A DNA stretch of 64,000 nt from Clostridium bowmanii (GCF_018861315.1 NZ_JAHLDL010000011.1:62001-126000), one strand, 5' to 3'. Shown: positions 54,070 to 63,770, numbered from the stretch's first letter. The notes: generated from the sequence alone by a model not told the origin. Numbers and translations: made by a program.

Positions 54070-57000
54070 ATGGAGGTTTTAGATTTTAAAGAGGTTAATC
54101 AAACTATATCCAGAAAATTATTAAACCCAAAATTTTTAAAAAATCATGGCATCCCCAAGATTATAATTGAAAATTTTTTATCCAGTTCATGCTATTTAGA
54201 AAATTTAATATCTATGATTGAAAACACCGATTTTACATGTAAACATACACTTTTAATTTGCGAACATGTAATGATTGAGCTCTGTAAAGATAGATTACCG
54301 GAGGAAACACTAACTTATCTATATAATTTTGCATTAAGAAAGTCCTTTCCGGAGGCTGTAACCCTACCCCTTTATTCTACTCTGGATACCGCCTGTGAAC
54401 TATATCTAACAGTTCTTAGAATTGTTTGCAGTGTTCAAAGAAGCACAAGTGATAACACTTGGCAAAGTAGCTATGCCATGGATTTTTTATCCCTAGAAGA
54501 AATAGCCAATCTAGAAAATAATGATGAATACACAAAATTCATTAAAGCTTTTAGAAAAGATTACATCTATGAGATGATGAAACTAAATGGTGAAGTGTTT
54601 AAATATAATACCCTAGATCACATTTGTGGAGTTCATTATCTTTCGTTACATATCGCAAGGCAGCTTAAACTGAAGAAGGTTAACATAGACCTGGGCAGAG
54701 TTTCAGGGGCTGCTGCTGGGCATGATGTTGGAAAGTATGGTTGCATAGGTGAAGAACTTAAAAGAGTTCCTCATTTACATTATTATTATACGGATCAATG
54801 GTTTAAAAAACATGGCATAAATTACATTAGAAATATTGCCATAAATCATTCTACCTGGGATTTAGAACTTGAAAATCTTTCACTAGAATCATTAATATTA
54901 ATTTATTCTGATTTTAGAGTTAAAAATCTTGAAACAAGCATTGGCTCCACTATGAATATATTTTCCCTAGCCACCTCATTTAAGCTTATCCTCAATAAAT
55001 TAGAGAATGTTGATGAAAAAAAAGAAAAAAGATATAGGAGAGTCTATGCTAAATTAAAAGATTTTGAAGATTATTTAATTAGTATTGGCATTAACACCTC
55101 CCTTAACGAAAATGAAACTCCAAAAATTGTGGAAACTCCAATTTATTCTTTGATGCAAGGAAATGATATAGTTCAAAATCTTAAATATCTTTCTATTAAT
55201 CATAATATTAACTTAATGTATACTTTGCGTGATGAATTTTCACTTGATGAAATACTAGAACAAGCCAGAAGCGAAAAAAACTGGAAAAATTTAAGGCAAT
55301 ATATAATGGTATTTGAGGAGTATTCTACCTACTTAACTCAGAAGCAAAAACTTCAGACTATTAAATTTCTCTACGATAATCTAACTCATCACGAAGATGA
55401 TATAAGACGTCTTTGCGCCCAACTTATTGGAGTGCTTTTAGCTATCTTTGATGAAGATTATAACAAAGAAATCCCTAAAAATGTAAATATAGAAGTTCCC
55501 AACGTATCTAGTTCCGTTTTATTTGAGGAATATTTAAATCAGCTACTTTATCCAAGTCACAAAATGATTCCAGACCATAGAACTTGGATGGGTTATAGCA
55601 CTAAGATTATGGTTAACGCACTATTTAAAAATTGTAGGAAAAGTATGCATGCTTCCTACAGAAACATTATTCTTAAGTATTATGATGTATCGCACTCTGG
55701 TAATACAGAAACTCAATTATTTTTATTAGAAACCGCTAAATATATTCCTATGGATCCATTTGAAGATAGCCTTAACATTTTGTTTAATTATATTATTTCA
55801 ATGACAAGCAAACGGAGTAACATTTTGAGGCTTTCTGCTTTAGAAGTCATAAACGACCTATTAATCAAACTACCAAAAGATAATTATTTCAAAGATACTT
55901 TATTAGTTCATTTCGCCAGTTGTTGTACTAGAAGTACCCTCCCTGCAGAAAACTTACTTAAGCTTAGAATTTTTACTCTACTTAATATGAAGACTTCTAT
56001 CCCTATTTTTCAAAGTTTTTGTGAAATGGATTATGCAAAGATACCAGATATCTTTTTAAGTAATTTAAAAACCGCAACTGATTGGATAAAAAAGAAAAAC
56101 CAAATCGATTTATTATTAAATTACACTATAAATAAAGCGCCTAGCACAAGTTTGCATACAGCTATTCATTTTTGTAATTTGCTTAAAGTAAGTGCTGTAG
56201 ATAGTGTTAGAAATAGTGCTGGCATTGCCATTCTGAAAATTATGCCTTATTTAACACTACCTGAGAGAAATGAAATTTCAATAGAACTTCTTCGTGCACT
56301 AGAAATAGAAGGCCATAGATTTACTGAGTATATTCCTCACTATCTAGGAGAGATATTTCTTTGGCTACAACCTGTGGAATTAAATGAAATTATCGATGAT
56401 TTGAAAATCAAGATAAAAATAGCTAATGAGAATGTAAAGCCTCTTATTCTTAAGACACTAGGAATTTTTCTTTCTAATTATCCTAAATATAAAACTAGAT
56501 TTATTGAAAAATCTGAAGAATATGATAGTCGCCTATTAAATATTCTAGGCATACTTTTAAACGGCCTTGGAGATTACAAAATAAAAGTTAAGCAGTCGGC
56601 CATAAGTACCTTTGGAAAGGATGTTTTTGGTTCTAAGACCCTGTCACTCGAAGAGAAAATTGTTATATTCAAACTTACATCAAAAAAAATTCTAACTCTA
56701 ATTACAGAGGATGACACAGAACAATTACTATTCCTAACAAATTCTGCAGCACTAAATCACATATATAGATTTATATCAGATTTCAATTTTTTTATAGGCG
56801 AAATTGATATTCCATCCCCTAAAAAAATAGCATTTTTTCCAGGCACCTTTGATCCCTTTTCACTTAGTCATAAAAGCATTGCAAATTCAATAAAAGATAT
56901 GGGTTTTGAAGTTTATTTATCTGTGGATGAATTTTCTTGGTCAAAGAAGACCTTGCCAAATTTACTACGTAAAAATTTAATAAGTATGTCTATTGCAGAT

Positions 57001-58932
57001 GAATTAAATATTTTTATTTATCCCGAAAATTTCCCAACAAACATTTCCAATGAAGAAGATTTGAAACAATTAAAAGAAAACTTTAAAGGATCCCAGGTTT
57101 ATTTCGCTTCTGGCAGTGATGTTATCTTAAATGCTACCTGTTATAAGAAGCCTATAACTGAAAATTCTATACACAATTTCCCACATATAATTTTTGAGCG
57201 CGGAAAAAACAAGCAATTAAATGAGGCAATAAAAAAAATTCTTGGAGAAATTAAATTGATAAATCTTCCTTCTACTTATGCCAGAATTAGCTCTAGTCAG
57301 ATAAGAAATTATATTGATGATAACCGTGATATTTCCAGTTTAATTGATCCACTAGTTCAGCAGTATATTTATGAAAATGGTTTTTATCAAAGAGAACCTC
57401 TGGATAAACTGTCACTGTCCTATCCTCATATAGATATTGAGTTTGCAGAGGAATTTACTGAAGTTTTCATAAAAAAGCTCTCTAATTCCTGTAATGACAA
57501 AGCGCTTGTTTTCCAAATTTTAACTGAACTTTCAAAAAAAACCGCTCCAAAACTTGTAATAATTAAAGATATACAGTCGCATGAAATATTAGGCTTTGCA
57601 TCAATGCACTGGATTCGTTCCAATATTTTATACAGTGAATTGTATGATGATAAATTATCTAGATATGTTCGCGAAAATGCCTCTGGTAGAATTGTTCTTA
57701 TTGATTTAATGTATATAAACAATAAGGAAATGAATAAAGAAAAAAATAAACTTTTAGAGCAAGTACTTATTACAGAATCTTTAGCCTATGCTCTATCTAA
57801 AGACTATGAATATGCAATCTTCAAACCAATATTGCAAGAATTATATGCTCCCTCTTTAATTGAGCTTCTATATTTACATGGTTTTACAAAGGTTGATACT
57901 ACTGATCCTAGCTTAACAGCCCTTGTTGTAGATATGAATAATCCTTGCGTACTAAATCTAGATTTAGAAAATATTCTTAAAGAACCTTTTAGAAGTAGCC
58001 CCAGAGTAAAACAAGTTATTAGTAGTACAAGAAAGAATTTACAAAAGGCACTTTCTAATTTATATCCTGGTGAATTAGTATTGTCCTTTGATAGTGATGT
58101 ACTTCACCAACAAATGATAAAAAAAGTTTGCAGTGAAAATAATGTTCCAATTAAAATAAGCCACAATAAACAAAACGGAGATGCTATGTGCGTACCTTAT
58201 GGGGATATTCTTGATAGATATATAGTTCCTAATACAGTTACAAAATCACTGCATACGGAAAAGTTCTTCAGCCCAAATATTAAGAAATTTCATATTGGAG
58301 AATTTCCTTATTACTTAAACCTTCAGCATCAAATTAAGATGATAAAGTCCTTTAATAGACCTGTAATACTAGTTGACAATATTCTTCATAAAGGTTATAG
58401 GATGAAAGCTTTAGATCCACTTTTAAAAAATGAATTCGTAAATGTAAAAAAAATTATTGCTGGTATACTATCTGGACGTGGAAAAGACCTTATGGATATG
58501 CAAAATCGGGATGTTGATAGTGTTTATTTTATACCCAAGCTTAAAATTTGGTTTAATGAGAATACTCTATATCCATTTATAGGTGGAGATGCTCTTTGGA
58601 GAGGCTTTTATCCAAACAGGAACTTGCTACCTTCCATTAATTTAATACTTCCTTATACTTATCCTGTTTTTATAAAAAATGCGCGCTCAAAGGAAATCTA
58701 TGAATTATCAAGAGTATGTATTGAAAATTCAATAGAACTTTTAAAAGTTTTAGAAAATGAATACCATATTTTATATACTCGTAATTTGACTTTGGCTTCT
58801 CTCGGTGAAGTGTTCACAATCCCACGTTGCCCTGATATTGGGAAGGATATGCATTATGATTTAAACATATCTCCCTCCCACTATCTAGAAAACGATTTAC
58901 AACAATTAGGTAGGCTAAACAATTTATTATAA
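54070..58932 (+). CDS. Giant HD / helical-repeat / NadD-like nucleotidyltransferase / GNAT-like / PRTase-like protein
   Basis: This 1620-residue protein is probably cytoplasmic, since no signal or membrane helix is seen. In order: a helical start (1-150); an HD phosphohydrolase domain (about 150-290) with His184, His189, GHDVGKYG (His218, Asp219), His235/237, His260 and YSDFR; HEAT/ARM-like helices (about 390-900). A nucleotidyltransferase follows (about 916-1100) with FFPGTFDPFSLSHK (GTFDP 925-929, His934) and ISSSQIRNY (1073-1081). Then comes a GNAT-like segment (1115-1290) and a phosphoribosyltransferase-like part (about 1330-1500) with VILVDNILHKGYR (Asp1436). Catalytic motifs look intact in the HD and NadD-like parts. 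The last two domain calls are weak. AAAGGAGG supports the ATG. Pathway unknown. Confidence 0.75.
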   Translation: MEVLDFKEVNQTISRKLLNPKFLKNHGIPKIIIENFLSSSCYLENLISMIENTDFTCKHTLLICEHVMIELCKDRLPEETLTYLYNFALRKSFPEAVTLPLYSTLDTACELYLTVLRIVCSVQRSTSDNTWQSSYAMDFLSLEEIANLENNDEYTKFIKAFRKDYIYEMMKLNGEVFKYNTLDHICGVHYLSLHIARQLKLKKVNIDLGRVSGAAAGHDVGKYGCIGEELKRVPHLHYYYTDQWFKKHGINYIRNIAINHSTWDLELENLSLESLILIYSDFRVKNLETSIGSTMNIFSLATSFKLILNKLENVDEKKEKRYRRVYAKLKDFEDYLISIGINTSLNENETPKIVETPIYSLMQGNDIVQNLKYLSINHNINLMYTLRDEFSLDEILEQARSEKNWKNLRQYIMVFEEYSTYLTQKQKLQTIKFLYDNLTHHEDDIRRLCAQLIGVLLAIFDEDYNKEIPKNVNIEVPNVSSSVLFEEYLNQLLYPSHKMIPDHRTWMGYSTKIMVNALFKNCRKSMHASYRNIILKYYDVSHSGNTETQLFLLETAKYIPMDPFEDSLNILFNYIISMTSKRSNILRLSALEVINDLLIKLPKDNYFKDTLLVHFASCCTRSTLPAENLLKLRIFTLLNMKTSIPIFQSFCEMDYAKIPDIFLSNLKTATDWIKKKNQIDLLLNYTINKAPSTSLHTAIHFCNLLKVSAVDSVRNSAGIAILKIMPYLTLPERNEISIELLRALEIEGHRFTEYIPHYLGEIFLWLQPVELNEIIDDLKIKIKIANENVKPLILKTLGIFLSNYPKYKTRFIEKSEEYDSRLLNILGILLNGLGDYKIKVKQSAISTFGKDVFGSKTLSLEEKIVIFKLTSKKILTLITEDDTEQLLFLTNSAALNHIYRFISDFNFFIGEIDIPSPKKIAFFPGTFDPFSLSHKSIANSIKDMGFEVYLSVDEFSWSKKTLPNLLRKNLISMSIADELNIFIYPENFPTNISNEEDLKQLKENFKGSQVYFASGSDVILNATCYKKPITENSIHNFPHIIFERGKNKQLNEAIKKILGEIKLINLPSTYARISSSQIRNYIDDNRDISSLIDPLVQQYIYENGFYQREPLDKLSLSYPHIDIEFAEEFTEVFIKKLSNSCNDKALVFQILTELSKKTAPKLVIIKDIQSHEILGFASMHWIRSNILYSELYDDKLSRYVRENASGRIVLIDLMYINNKEMNKEKNKLLEQVLITESLAYALSKDYEYAIFKPILQELYAPSLIELLYLHGFTKVDTTDPSLTALVVDMNNPCVLNLDLENILKEPFRSSPRVKQVISSTRKNLQKALSNLYPGELVLSFDSDVLHQQMIKKVCSENNVPIKISHNKQNGDAMCVPYGDILDRYIVPNTVTKSLHTEKFFSPNIKKFHIGEFPYYLNLQHQIKMIKSFNRPVILVDNILHKGYRMKALDPLLKNEFVNVKKIIAGILSGRGKDLMDMQNRDVDSVYFIPKLKIWFNENTLYPFIGGDALWRGFYPNRNLLPSINLILPYTYPVFIKNARSKEIYELSRVCIENSIELLKVLENEYHILYTRNLTLASLGEVFTIPRCPDIGKDMHYDLNISPSHYLENDLQQLGRLNNLL

Positions 58933-58977
58933 AAAACAATGTAAACTTATGAATAACTAAAAAAGAGGTGTTTTAAA

Positions 58978-60222
58978 ATGTTTTATTATATCTGCAATGA
59001 AAAACTATTAATATCTAATGAAAAATATCCTAGTCTAGAAGTTATATCTGAAAGTAAAGCAGAAAAATATGCGGGAATGATTTTTGCACTCAATAAACTT
59101 AACCCAGGACGTGCCCGAAGAAGTTTCTCTGTATCACATGAAAACTTTCTATTTTTAAAAGAAGAAACCTTAAACCTGCTTGTTTTGCCTTCTTGTTCTA
59201 TTATTGATATACCAAAGTGGATAAAACATGCTATTGACAGTAATAGAGTTACCTCTTTAAATACTGAGTATCCTAATTGGCAAGAGGTATTAACCTATAA
59301 ACAGCCAAATAAATGGAGAATAAATGTGATAGGACTTGGGGATGTTGGTGGTACTTTACTTACTGGATTAAAGCTTTTAGGTGTTGAAAAAATTCAAAGT
59401 TTGGGACTTTATGATAAAGATACAAATCGTAATGAACGCTACAAATACGAACTTAGTCAAATCTTATCCCCAGATATGAATGAAAGTTCTATAAATATAG
59501 TGTCCTTAAAAGAGAACGATGTCTTTGACTGTGATATGTTTGTATTTTGTGTATCTGTTGGAGTACCTGAGGTTGGCAGCAAATCTACAGATGTTCGGTT
59601 AGTACAGTTTAAAGGCAATGCTAAAATAATTGAACACTATGCTTACCTTGCTAGGCAAAAAAACTTTAAAGGTATATTTGCGGTAGTATCAGATCCAGTG
59701 GATTTGCTTTGCAAAGCAGCATTTATTGAAAGTAATAAAGATAATAATGGTAATATGGACTTTAAAGGCCTTGCCCCAGAACAAGTTAGAGGCTATGGCC
59801 TAGGGGTTATGAATGCGAGAGCCTGCTATTATGCATTGCAGGAAGATGCCACAAAACATTATATACATGAAGGTAGAGCTTTTGGGCCACATGGAGAAGG
59901 CCTTATCATAGCAGATAGCATTGAAAACTATAATGAAATGCTTTCAGATGCTTTAACTCATAGTACTAAGACCGCTAACCTAGAAGTTAGGTCAACAGGA
60001 TTTAAGCCCTATATTGCTCCAGCTCTTTCTTCTGGCAGCTTGTCAATACTTGCCACTATTAATTCTCAGTGGCATTATAGTGCTACATTTATTGGTGGTA
60101 CTTTTATGGGCTCTAGAAATAGACTTCTTCCTTCTGGATTGGATCTTGAAACCACCTTGCTAAATGAAGCACTACTCCTCAAGCTAAATTCAACCTATAG
60201 ACTTCTTAGTGAATTTATTTAG
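58978..60222 (+). CDS. Lactate/malate dehydrogenase-like protein with N-terminal extension
   Basis: The 414 residues begin with a domain of about 110 residues that I do not recognise (NPGRARRSFSVSHENFLFLK). An NAD-binding Rossmann fold follows, with VIGLGDVGGTLLTGLKLLG (GxGxxGG, 119-125). SDPVD (238-242) takes the place of the dehydrogenase SNPVD, and FGPHGEG (His305) matches the catalytic GEHGDS. The Asn-to-Asp change and the extension set it apart from ordinary LDH/MDH. It follows the giant gene by 45 bases with its own AAAGAGGTG site. The substrate is unknown. Confidence 0.75.
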   Translation: MFYYICNEKLLISNEKYPSLEVISESKAEKYAGMIFALNKLNPGRARRSFSVSHENFLFLKEETLNLLVLPSCSIIDIPKWIKHAIDSNRVTSLNTEYPNWQEVLTYKQPNKWRINVIGLGDVGGTLLTGLKLLGVEKIQSLGLYDKDTNRNERYKYELSQILSPDMNESSINIVSLKENDVFDCDMFVFCVSVGVPEVGSKSTDVRLVQFKGNAKIIEHYAYLARQKNFKGIFAVVSDPVDLLCKAAFIESNKDNNGNMDFKGLAPEQVRGYGLGVMNARACYYALQEDATKHYIHEGRAFGPHGEGLIIADSIENYNEMLSDALTHSTKTANLEVRSTGFKPYIAPALSSGSLSILATINSQWHYSATFIGGTFMGSRNRLLPSGLDLETTLLNEALLLKLNSTYRLLSEFI

Positions 60223-60295
60223 CCTATTAAACTATTTGATTATTAAATCAATTCATTTATCTATCTATTTAAGAAGAGTATGAAAAGGGGTTTTT

Positions 60296-61348
60296 ATGAA
60301 GGATATATTTGTAATTGCACCAAGTAAAAATATATCTCCCATGCTTTCAGATATGATATCAAAGGTTACTCGTTACACCAATTATACTTTAGTCGAAAAT
60401 AGTAATAATATTCCTAATCTTCAAAACAAGAAAATATTCTTTGCTTCTGAAAGCACAGATATAAATTGTGATATTTCAATGCTCCATTTTTTTTCTAAGC
60501 TATATGAAAAAGGTACTAAATGTCTTTTAGGTTCTGTCGGTGCTATCCTTGTTCATAGTAGTACTGACCATGGTACCAAACGCACCAGTCAAGACATCAT
60601 ATACCTTGCAAACAACTTAGGTTGCTCCTTTATAGGTCATAGTGTAGTAGAAGCTACATCTTCCCTTAGAAATTTTATTACCAGGCAAAAAAATTTGAAT
60701 TTACCATTAGAAGAAATTTGTTTAATCATGTGCTCTAGGCTAAGGAACAGATTATTAGAATATAACCCAATTACTATAAACAATCCTAAAATATTAGTGT
60801 TATACTCAAGTCCACATAAAACTTCTAATACTTTGGATTTATGGCATATGACCTCGCAACATCTCTCCCTTTGTGATATTAAAGAACTTCAAATAGAAAA
60901 TGGAGATGTTCTAGACTGTAAAGGCTGCTCTTATACATTATGTACTCATTATGGCACTCAAAATAAATGTTTTTATGGGGGAGTCATGGTAGATGATGTT
61001 CTTCCCTCAATCGAAAAATCTGATGCAATAATATGGCTATGTCCTAACTATAATGATGCAATAGCTTCAAATTTGACTGCAGTAATAAATAGGCTTACAG
61101 TACTATATCGTAGGATGTCTTTTTACGATAAGACTATATTTTCAGTAGTAGTATCAGGCAATTCTGGAAGTGATTCTATTAGCAAACAATTGATTGGAGC
61201 CTTAAATGTAAATAAAGGTTTTAGATTACCACCATATTTTTCTATAATGGCTATTGCTAATGATCCTGGTGAAATTTTTAATATTCCACAAATTCATGAG
61301 CTAGCTAAAGATTTTGCAGATAATATAAAAAAAGAAATAAAAGCTTAA
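60296..61348 (+). CDS. Two-part flavodoxin/NADPH-dependent FMN reductase-like protein
   Basis: The 350 residues fall in two halves. Residues 1-160 have GSVGAILVHSSTDHGTKRTSQ and an alpha/beta pattern. From residue 164, PKILVLYSSPHKTSNT is the start of a NADPH-dependent FMN reductase or iron-sulfur flavoprotein fold, with DCKGCSYTLCTHYG (a CxxCxxxxC-like pair that may bind a cluster) and WLCPNYNDAIASNLTAVINRL. It lies 73 bases after the dehydrogenase-like gene, so the three are likely one transcript, ending at the terminator at 61389. It may supply electrons to that pathway. Confidence 0.75.
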   Translation: MKDIFVIAPSKNISPMLSDMISKVTRYTNYTLVENSNNIPNLQNKKIFFASESTDINCDISMLHFFSKLYEKGTKCLLGSVGAILVHSSTDHGTKRTSQDIIYLANNLGCSFIGHSVVEATSSLRNFITRQKNLNLPLEEICLIMCSRLRNRLLEYNPITINNPKILVLYSSPHKTSNTLDLWHMTSQHLSLCDIKELQIENGDVLDCKGCSYTLCTHYGTQNKCFYGGVMVDDVLPSIEKSDAIIWLCPNYNDAIASNLTAVINRLTVLYRRMSFYDKTIFSVVVSGNSGSDSISKQLIGALNVNKGFRLPPYFSIMAIANDPGEIFNIPQIHELAKDFADNIKKEIKA

Positions 61349-61388
61349 TACACTTCTATTTCCTTTTAGGTATCTTTGAAAATGAACG

Positions 61389-61425
61389 TAGCAAGAGTAA
61401 CCAAGCCTACTTGCTAGTTATTTTT
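61389..61425 (+). terminator. Terminator of the three-gene cassette
   Basis: TAGCAAG / CTTGCTA with a 14-base loop is followed by GTTATTTTTT. It overlaps the 3' end of the convergent folBK gene. Confidence 0.75.
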
Positions 61426-62232
61426 TAAAGATGCCTTAATTTGAATTATAGGTTTATTTAGTATTGGATGCATAACATATGGGGCTATATCGCATAGTGG
61501 TTCTAAAACAAACATTCGCTCCTGCATTCTTGGATGAGGTATAATTATTTCTTCTAGTGAACTAATAATATTGTCATATAAAAGCACATCCAAATCTACA
61601 GTTCTAGGTCCCCATCTTATTACCCTTTCCCGGTTAAATTCCTTTTCTATAGATAAAAGGAATCTTACAAGTTCTAATGGGCTTAAAAGTGTTTTTACTT
61701 CAATAGCACAATTTAGAAAGTCATCTTGATCCAAATATCCTACTGGCCTGGTTTCATAAAATTTAGAGGTTTTTGTTATTTTGGTATTATGTGACTTATT
61801 TATATGTTCTAGTACTCCTTTTATATTCTTCTCCTTATCCCCCATATTACCGCCTATACCAATATAGGTCGTATGCCAACTTCTATCAACCTCTACAGCT
61901 GCATATTTAAGTGGTTTTCCAATAGGTGCCCAAGGTTTTTTGATTTTAACCACTACTCTATCAACTAAATCATATTTTAAAAGTATAAATTCAGCTATTT
62001 TTTCCGTAGCCTTTTCTATTAAATCATAGCTTTCTTTTTTAAACTCTTCCTCCACCAGTTGACAAAGTTCACCATAATGAACCGTTTTAGTTAAGTCATC
62101 AGTAACTCCTGCTTCTCTTAAACTTAGAAAAAGTTCCAATGAAATTAAAAAACGTTGTCCTAAGGTTTTCTCTTCTTTAAAAACACCATGGTGGGCGAAA
62201 ACTTCTAAATCTTTTATATAAATTTTGTCCAT
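61414..62232 (-). CDS. folK: Bifunctional dihydroneopterin aldolase / HPPK (FolB-FolK fusion)
   Basis: Residues 1-118 are FolB (KIYIKDLEVFAHHGVFKEEK, YDLIEKATEKIAEF, VVVKIKKPWAP). From residue 122 FolK starts (TTYIGIGGNMGDKEKNI), with SKFYETRPVG, RVIRWGPRTVDLDVLLYD and IPHPRMQERMFVLEPL. The fused enzyme makes 6-hydroxymethyl-dihydropterin and pyrophosphorylates it for FolP. The fusion is common in Bacillota. It follows folP by 79 bases. Confidence 0.95.
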   Translation of the reverse strand: MDKIYIKDLEVFAHHGVFKEEKTLGQRFLISLELFLSLREAGVTDDLTKTVHYGELCQLVEEEFKKESYDLIEKATEKIAEFILLKYDLVDRVVVKIKKPWAPIGKPLKYAAVEVDRSWHTTYIGIGGNMGDKEKNIKGVLEHINKSHNTKITKTSKFYETRPVGYLDQDDFLNCAIEVKTLLSPLELVRFLLSIEKEFNRERVIRWGPRTVDLDVLLYDNIISSLEEIIIPHPRMQERMFVLEPLCDIAPYVMHPILNKPIIQIKASLKNN

Positions 62233-62311
62233 AATATTGTCTCCTCGCTATATTCCTTTATAAATATGAGTATTTTGCTAACCTATGAAATACTAAAGTC
62301 TTATGGCCTAT

Positions 62312-63118
62312 CTATTTCCTACATATAGCATCCGTCATGACACAAACCCTTTTATTCTCCAGTACATCATGCACTCTTATAAATTCACAGCCCTTCATTA
62401 TCCCTATAGCAGTAGTCGCTAAAGTTCCCTCAAGCCTTTCTTCTACAGGTAAATCCATTGCAAATCCTATCATAGATTTTCTTGAGGTTCCCAAAAGCAC
62501 TGGATATCCTAACTCCTTTAGCTTTTCTAGGTTATTCATAGTTTTTAAATTATCCTCATAACTTTTTGCAAAACCAATGCCTGGGTCTAGTATTATATTT
62601 TCACTTTTAACTCCTGCCCTCAGTGCAATTTGGATGCTTTTTTCCAAATCCACTAATATATCTTGGATCAAATTATCATATTTTCTATTATCTCTATTGT
62701 GCATTAAACAACAGGGCACATTATATTTAGCCGTAACCTTAGAAATGTATGAATCCTTTTTAAACCCCCATACGTCATTAATCATAGCTGCCCCAGCTTT
62801 CACCGCAAGTTCTGCAACCTTCCCTTTATATGTATCCACAGAAATAGGGACATCTATTTCCTTGCACAGTGCTTCTATAATAGGAACAACTCTTCTAATT
62901 TCTTCCTCTTCACTTACAGGGTCATGACCTGGCCTTGTAGATTCCCCACCAATATCGATAATATCAACTCCATCAGCAACCATTTTTTTTGCCTGCATTA
63001 TGGCTGCTTCCATCTCATTAAATCTTCCTCCATCAGAAAATGAATCAGGGGTAACATTTAATATTCCCATTAAATATGTTCTTTTTCCTATTTCAAAATC
63101 TCTATTTCCTATTTTCAT
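62312..63118 (-). CDS. folP: Dihydropteroate synthase
   Basis: It joins hydroxymethyl-dihydropterin pyrophosphate with p-aminobenzoate. It is the sulfonamide target. LMGILNVTPDSFSDGGRF, DIGGESTRPGH, ILDPGIGFAKS and LGTSRKSMIG are all present, in a TIM barrel of 268 residues. ATG follows TGGAGG. It lies between an HD protein and folB-folK. Confidence 0.97.
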   Translation of the reverse strand: MKIGNRDFEIGKRTYLMGILNVTPDSFSDGGRFNEMEAAIMQAKKMVADGVDIIDIGGESTRPGHDPVSEEEEIRRVVPIIEALCKEIDVPISVDTYKGKVAELAVKAGAAMINDVWGFKKDSYISKVTAKYNVPCCLMHNRDNRKYDNLIQDILVDLEKSIQIALRAGVKSENIILDPGIGFAKSYEDNLKTMNNLEKLKELGYPVLLGTSRKSMIGFAMDLPVEERLEGTLATTAIGIMKGCEFIRVHDVLENKRVCVMTDAICRK

Positions 63119-63158
63119 AAACTTCCTCCAATAAAAATTATAATTTTCAAGTGAGTCT

Positions 63159-63695
63159 CTAGTATGTTATCTTAAAGTTCTTCTTCTGCACCGGCCATTT
63201 GCAATTATCAGTAGCCTTGCAGTTAGAACAATTTCTTGAAAGCTTGTCGCACACATATAATATATGGCTTAAACTATTCGATTTTTTGGTATCGCTTCTA
63301 TGGTCACCTATAGCCTCTAAAATCTTATTTGTTTCCTCTGTATTATAACTACACTGTTGCAGTATGTTTTTAGCTATGACAACACTAGAAGTGTTGTGTG
63401 GTGTACCCTTTTCATACTCCTCTCCACGACCTATATCATGCAAAAGTGCAGTTGCATAAATTACATATTTGGGTATATCTAAGTTATTTTCTAAACTCAT
63501 TATGTACATAATTCGTGCCACATCTAAAAAATGTTGCATATCATGTTTGCAGAACTCTCTTAGCTTTTCTAAGTTTTCTATATTGCTTAAATTATTCTGA
63601 AAGATATGATTTTCTATAATAATATTGATTTTATAATTCATTAAATTATTATCTATGATTTCCACCCCTTTGGAGTAGTATTTAGGCTGAAACAC
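63159..63695 (-). CDS. HD-domain phosphohydrolase encoded with folate genes
   Basis: This 178-residue protein has the HD set DMQHFLDVARI, ALLHDIGRGEEYEKGT, PHNTSS, GDHRSD and ILYVCDKLSR. The C-terminal tail has cysteines in CSNCKATDNCKWP, unusual for simple HD proteins and possibly metal binding. GTG 63695 with AGGAG ten bases upstream is the likely start. Gene position before folP suggests nucleotide or pterin phosphate hydrolysis; this is inference. Confidence 0.78.
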   Translation of the reverse strand: MFQPKYYSKGVEIIDNNLMNYKINIIIENHIFQNNLSNIENLEKLREFCKHDMQHFLDVARIMYIMSLENNLDIPKYVIYATALLHDIGRGEEYEKGTPHNTSSVVIAKNILQQCSYNTEETNKILEAIGDHRSDTKKSNSLSHILYVCDKLSRNCSNCKATDNCKWPVQKKNFKITY

Positions 63696-63744
63696 ACCTT
63701 ACTATCTCCTATTATATCAAATAATTCACAGAAAATCTTGCTGA

Positions 63745-63770
63745 TTAAAATAAGAGCCCTAAAGGCCCTT
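63745..63770 (-). terminator. Terminator between the chemotaxis and folate genes
   Basis: AAGGGCC-TTTA-GGCTCTT (one G-U pair) followed by ATTTT on the minus strand, 70 bases past the receptor gene. Confidence 0.78.
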
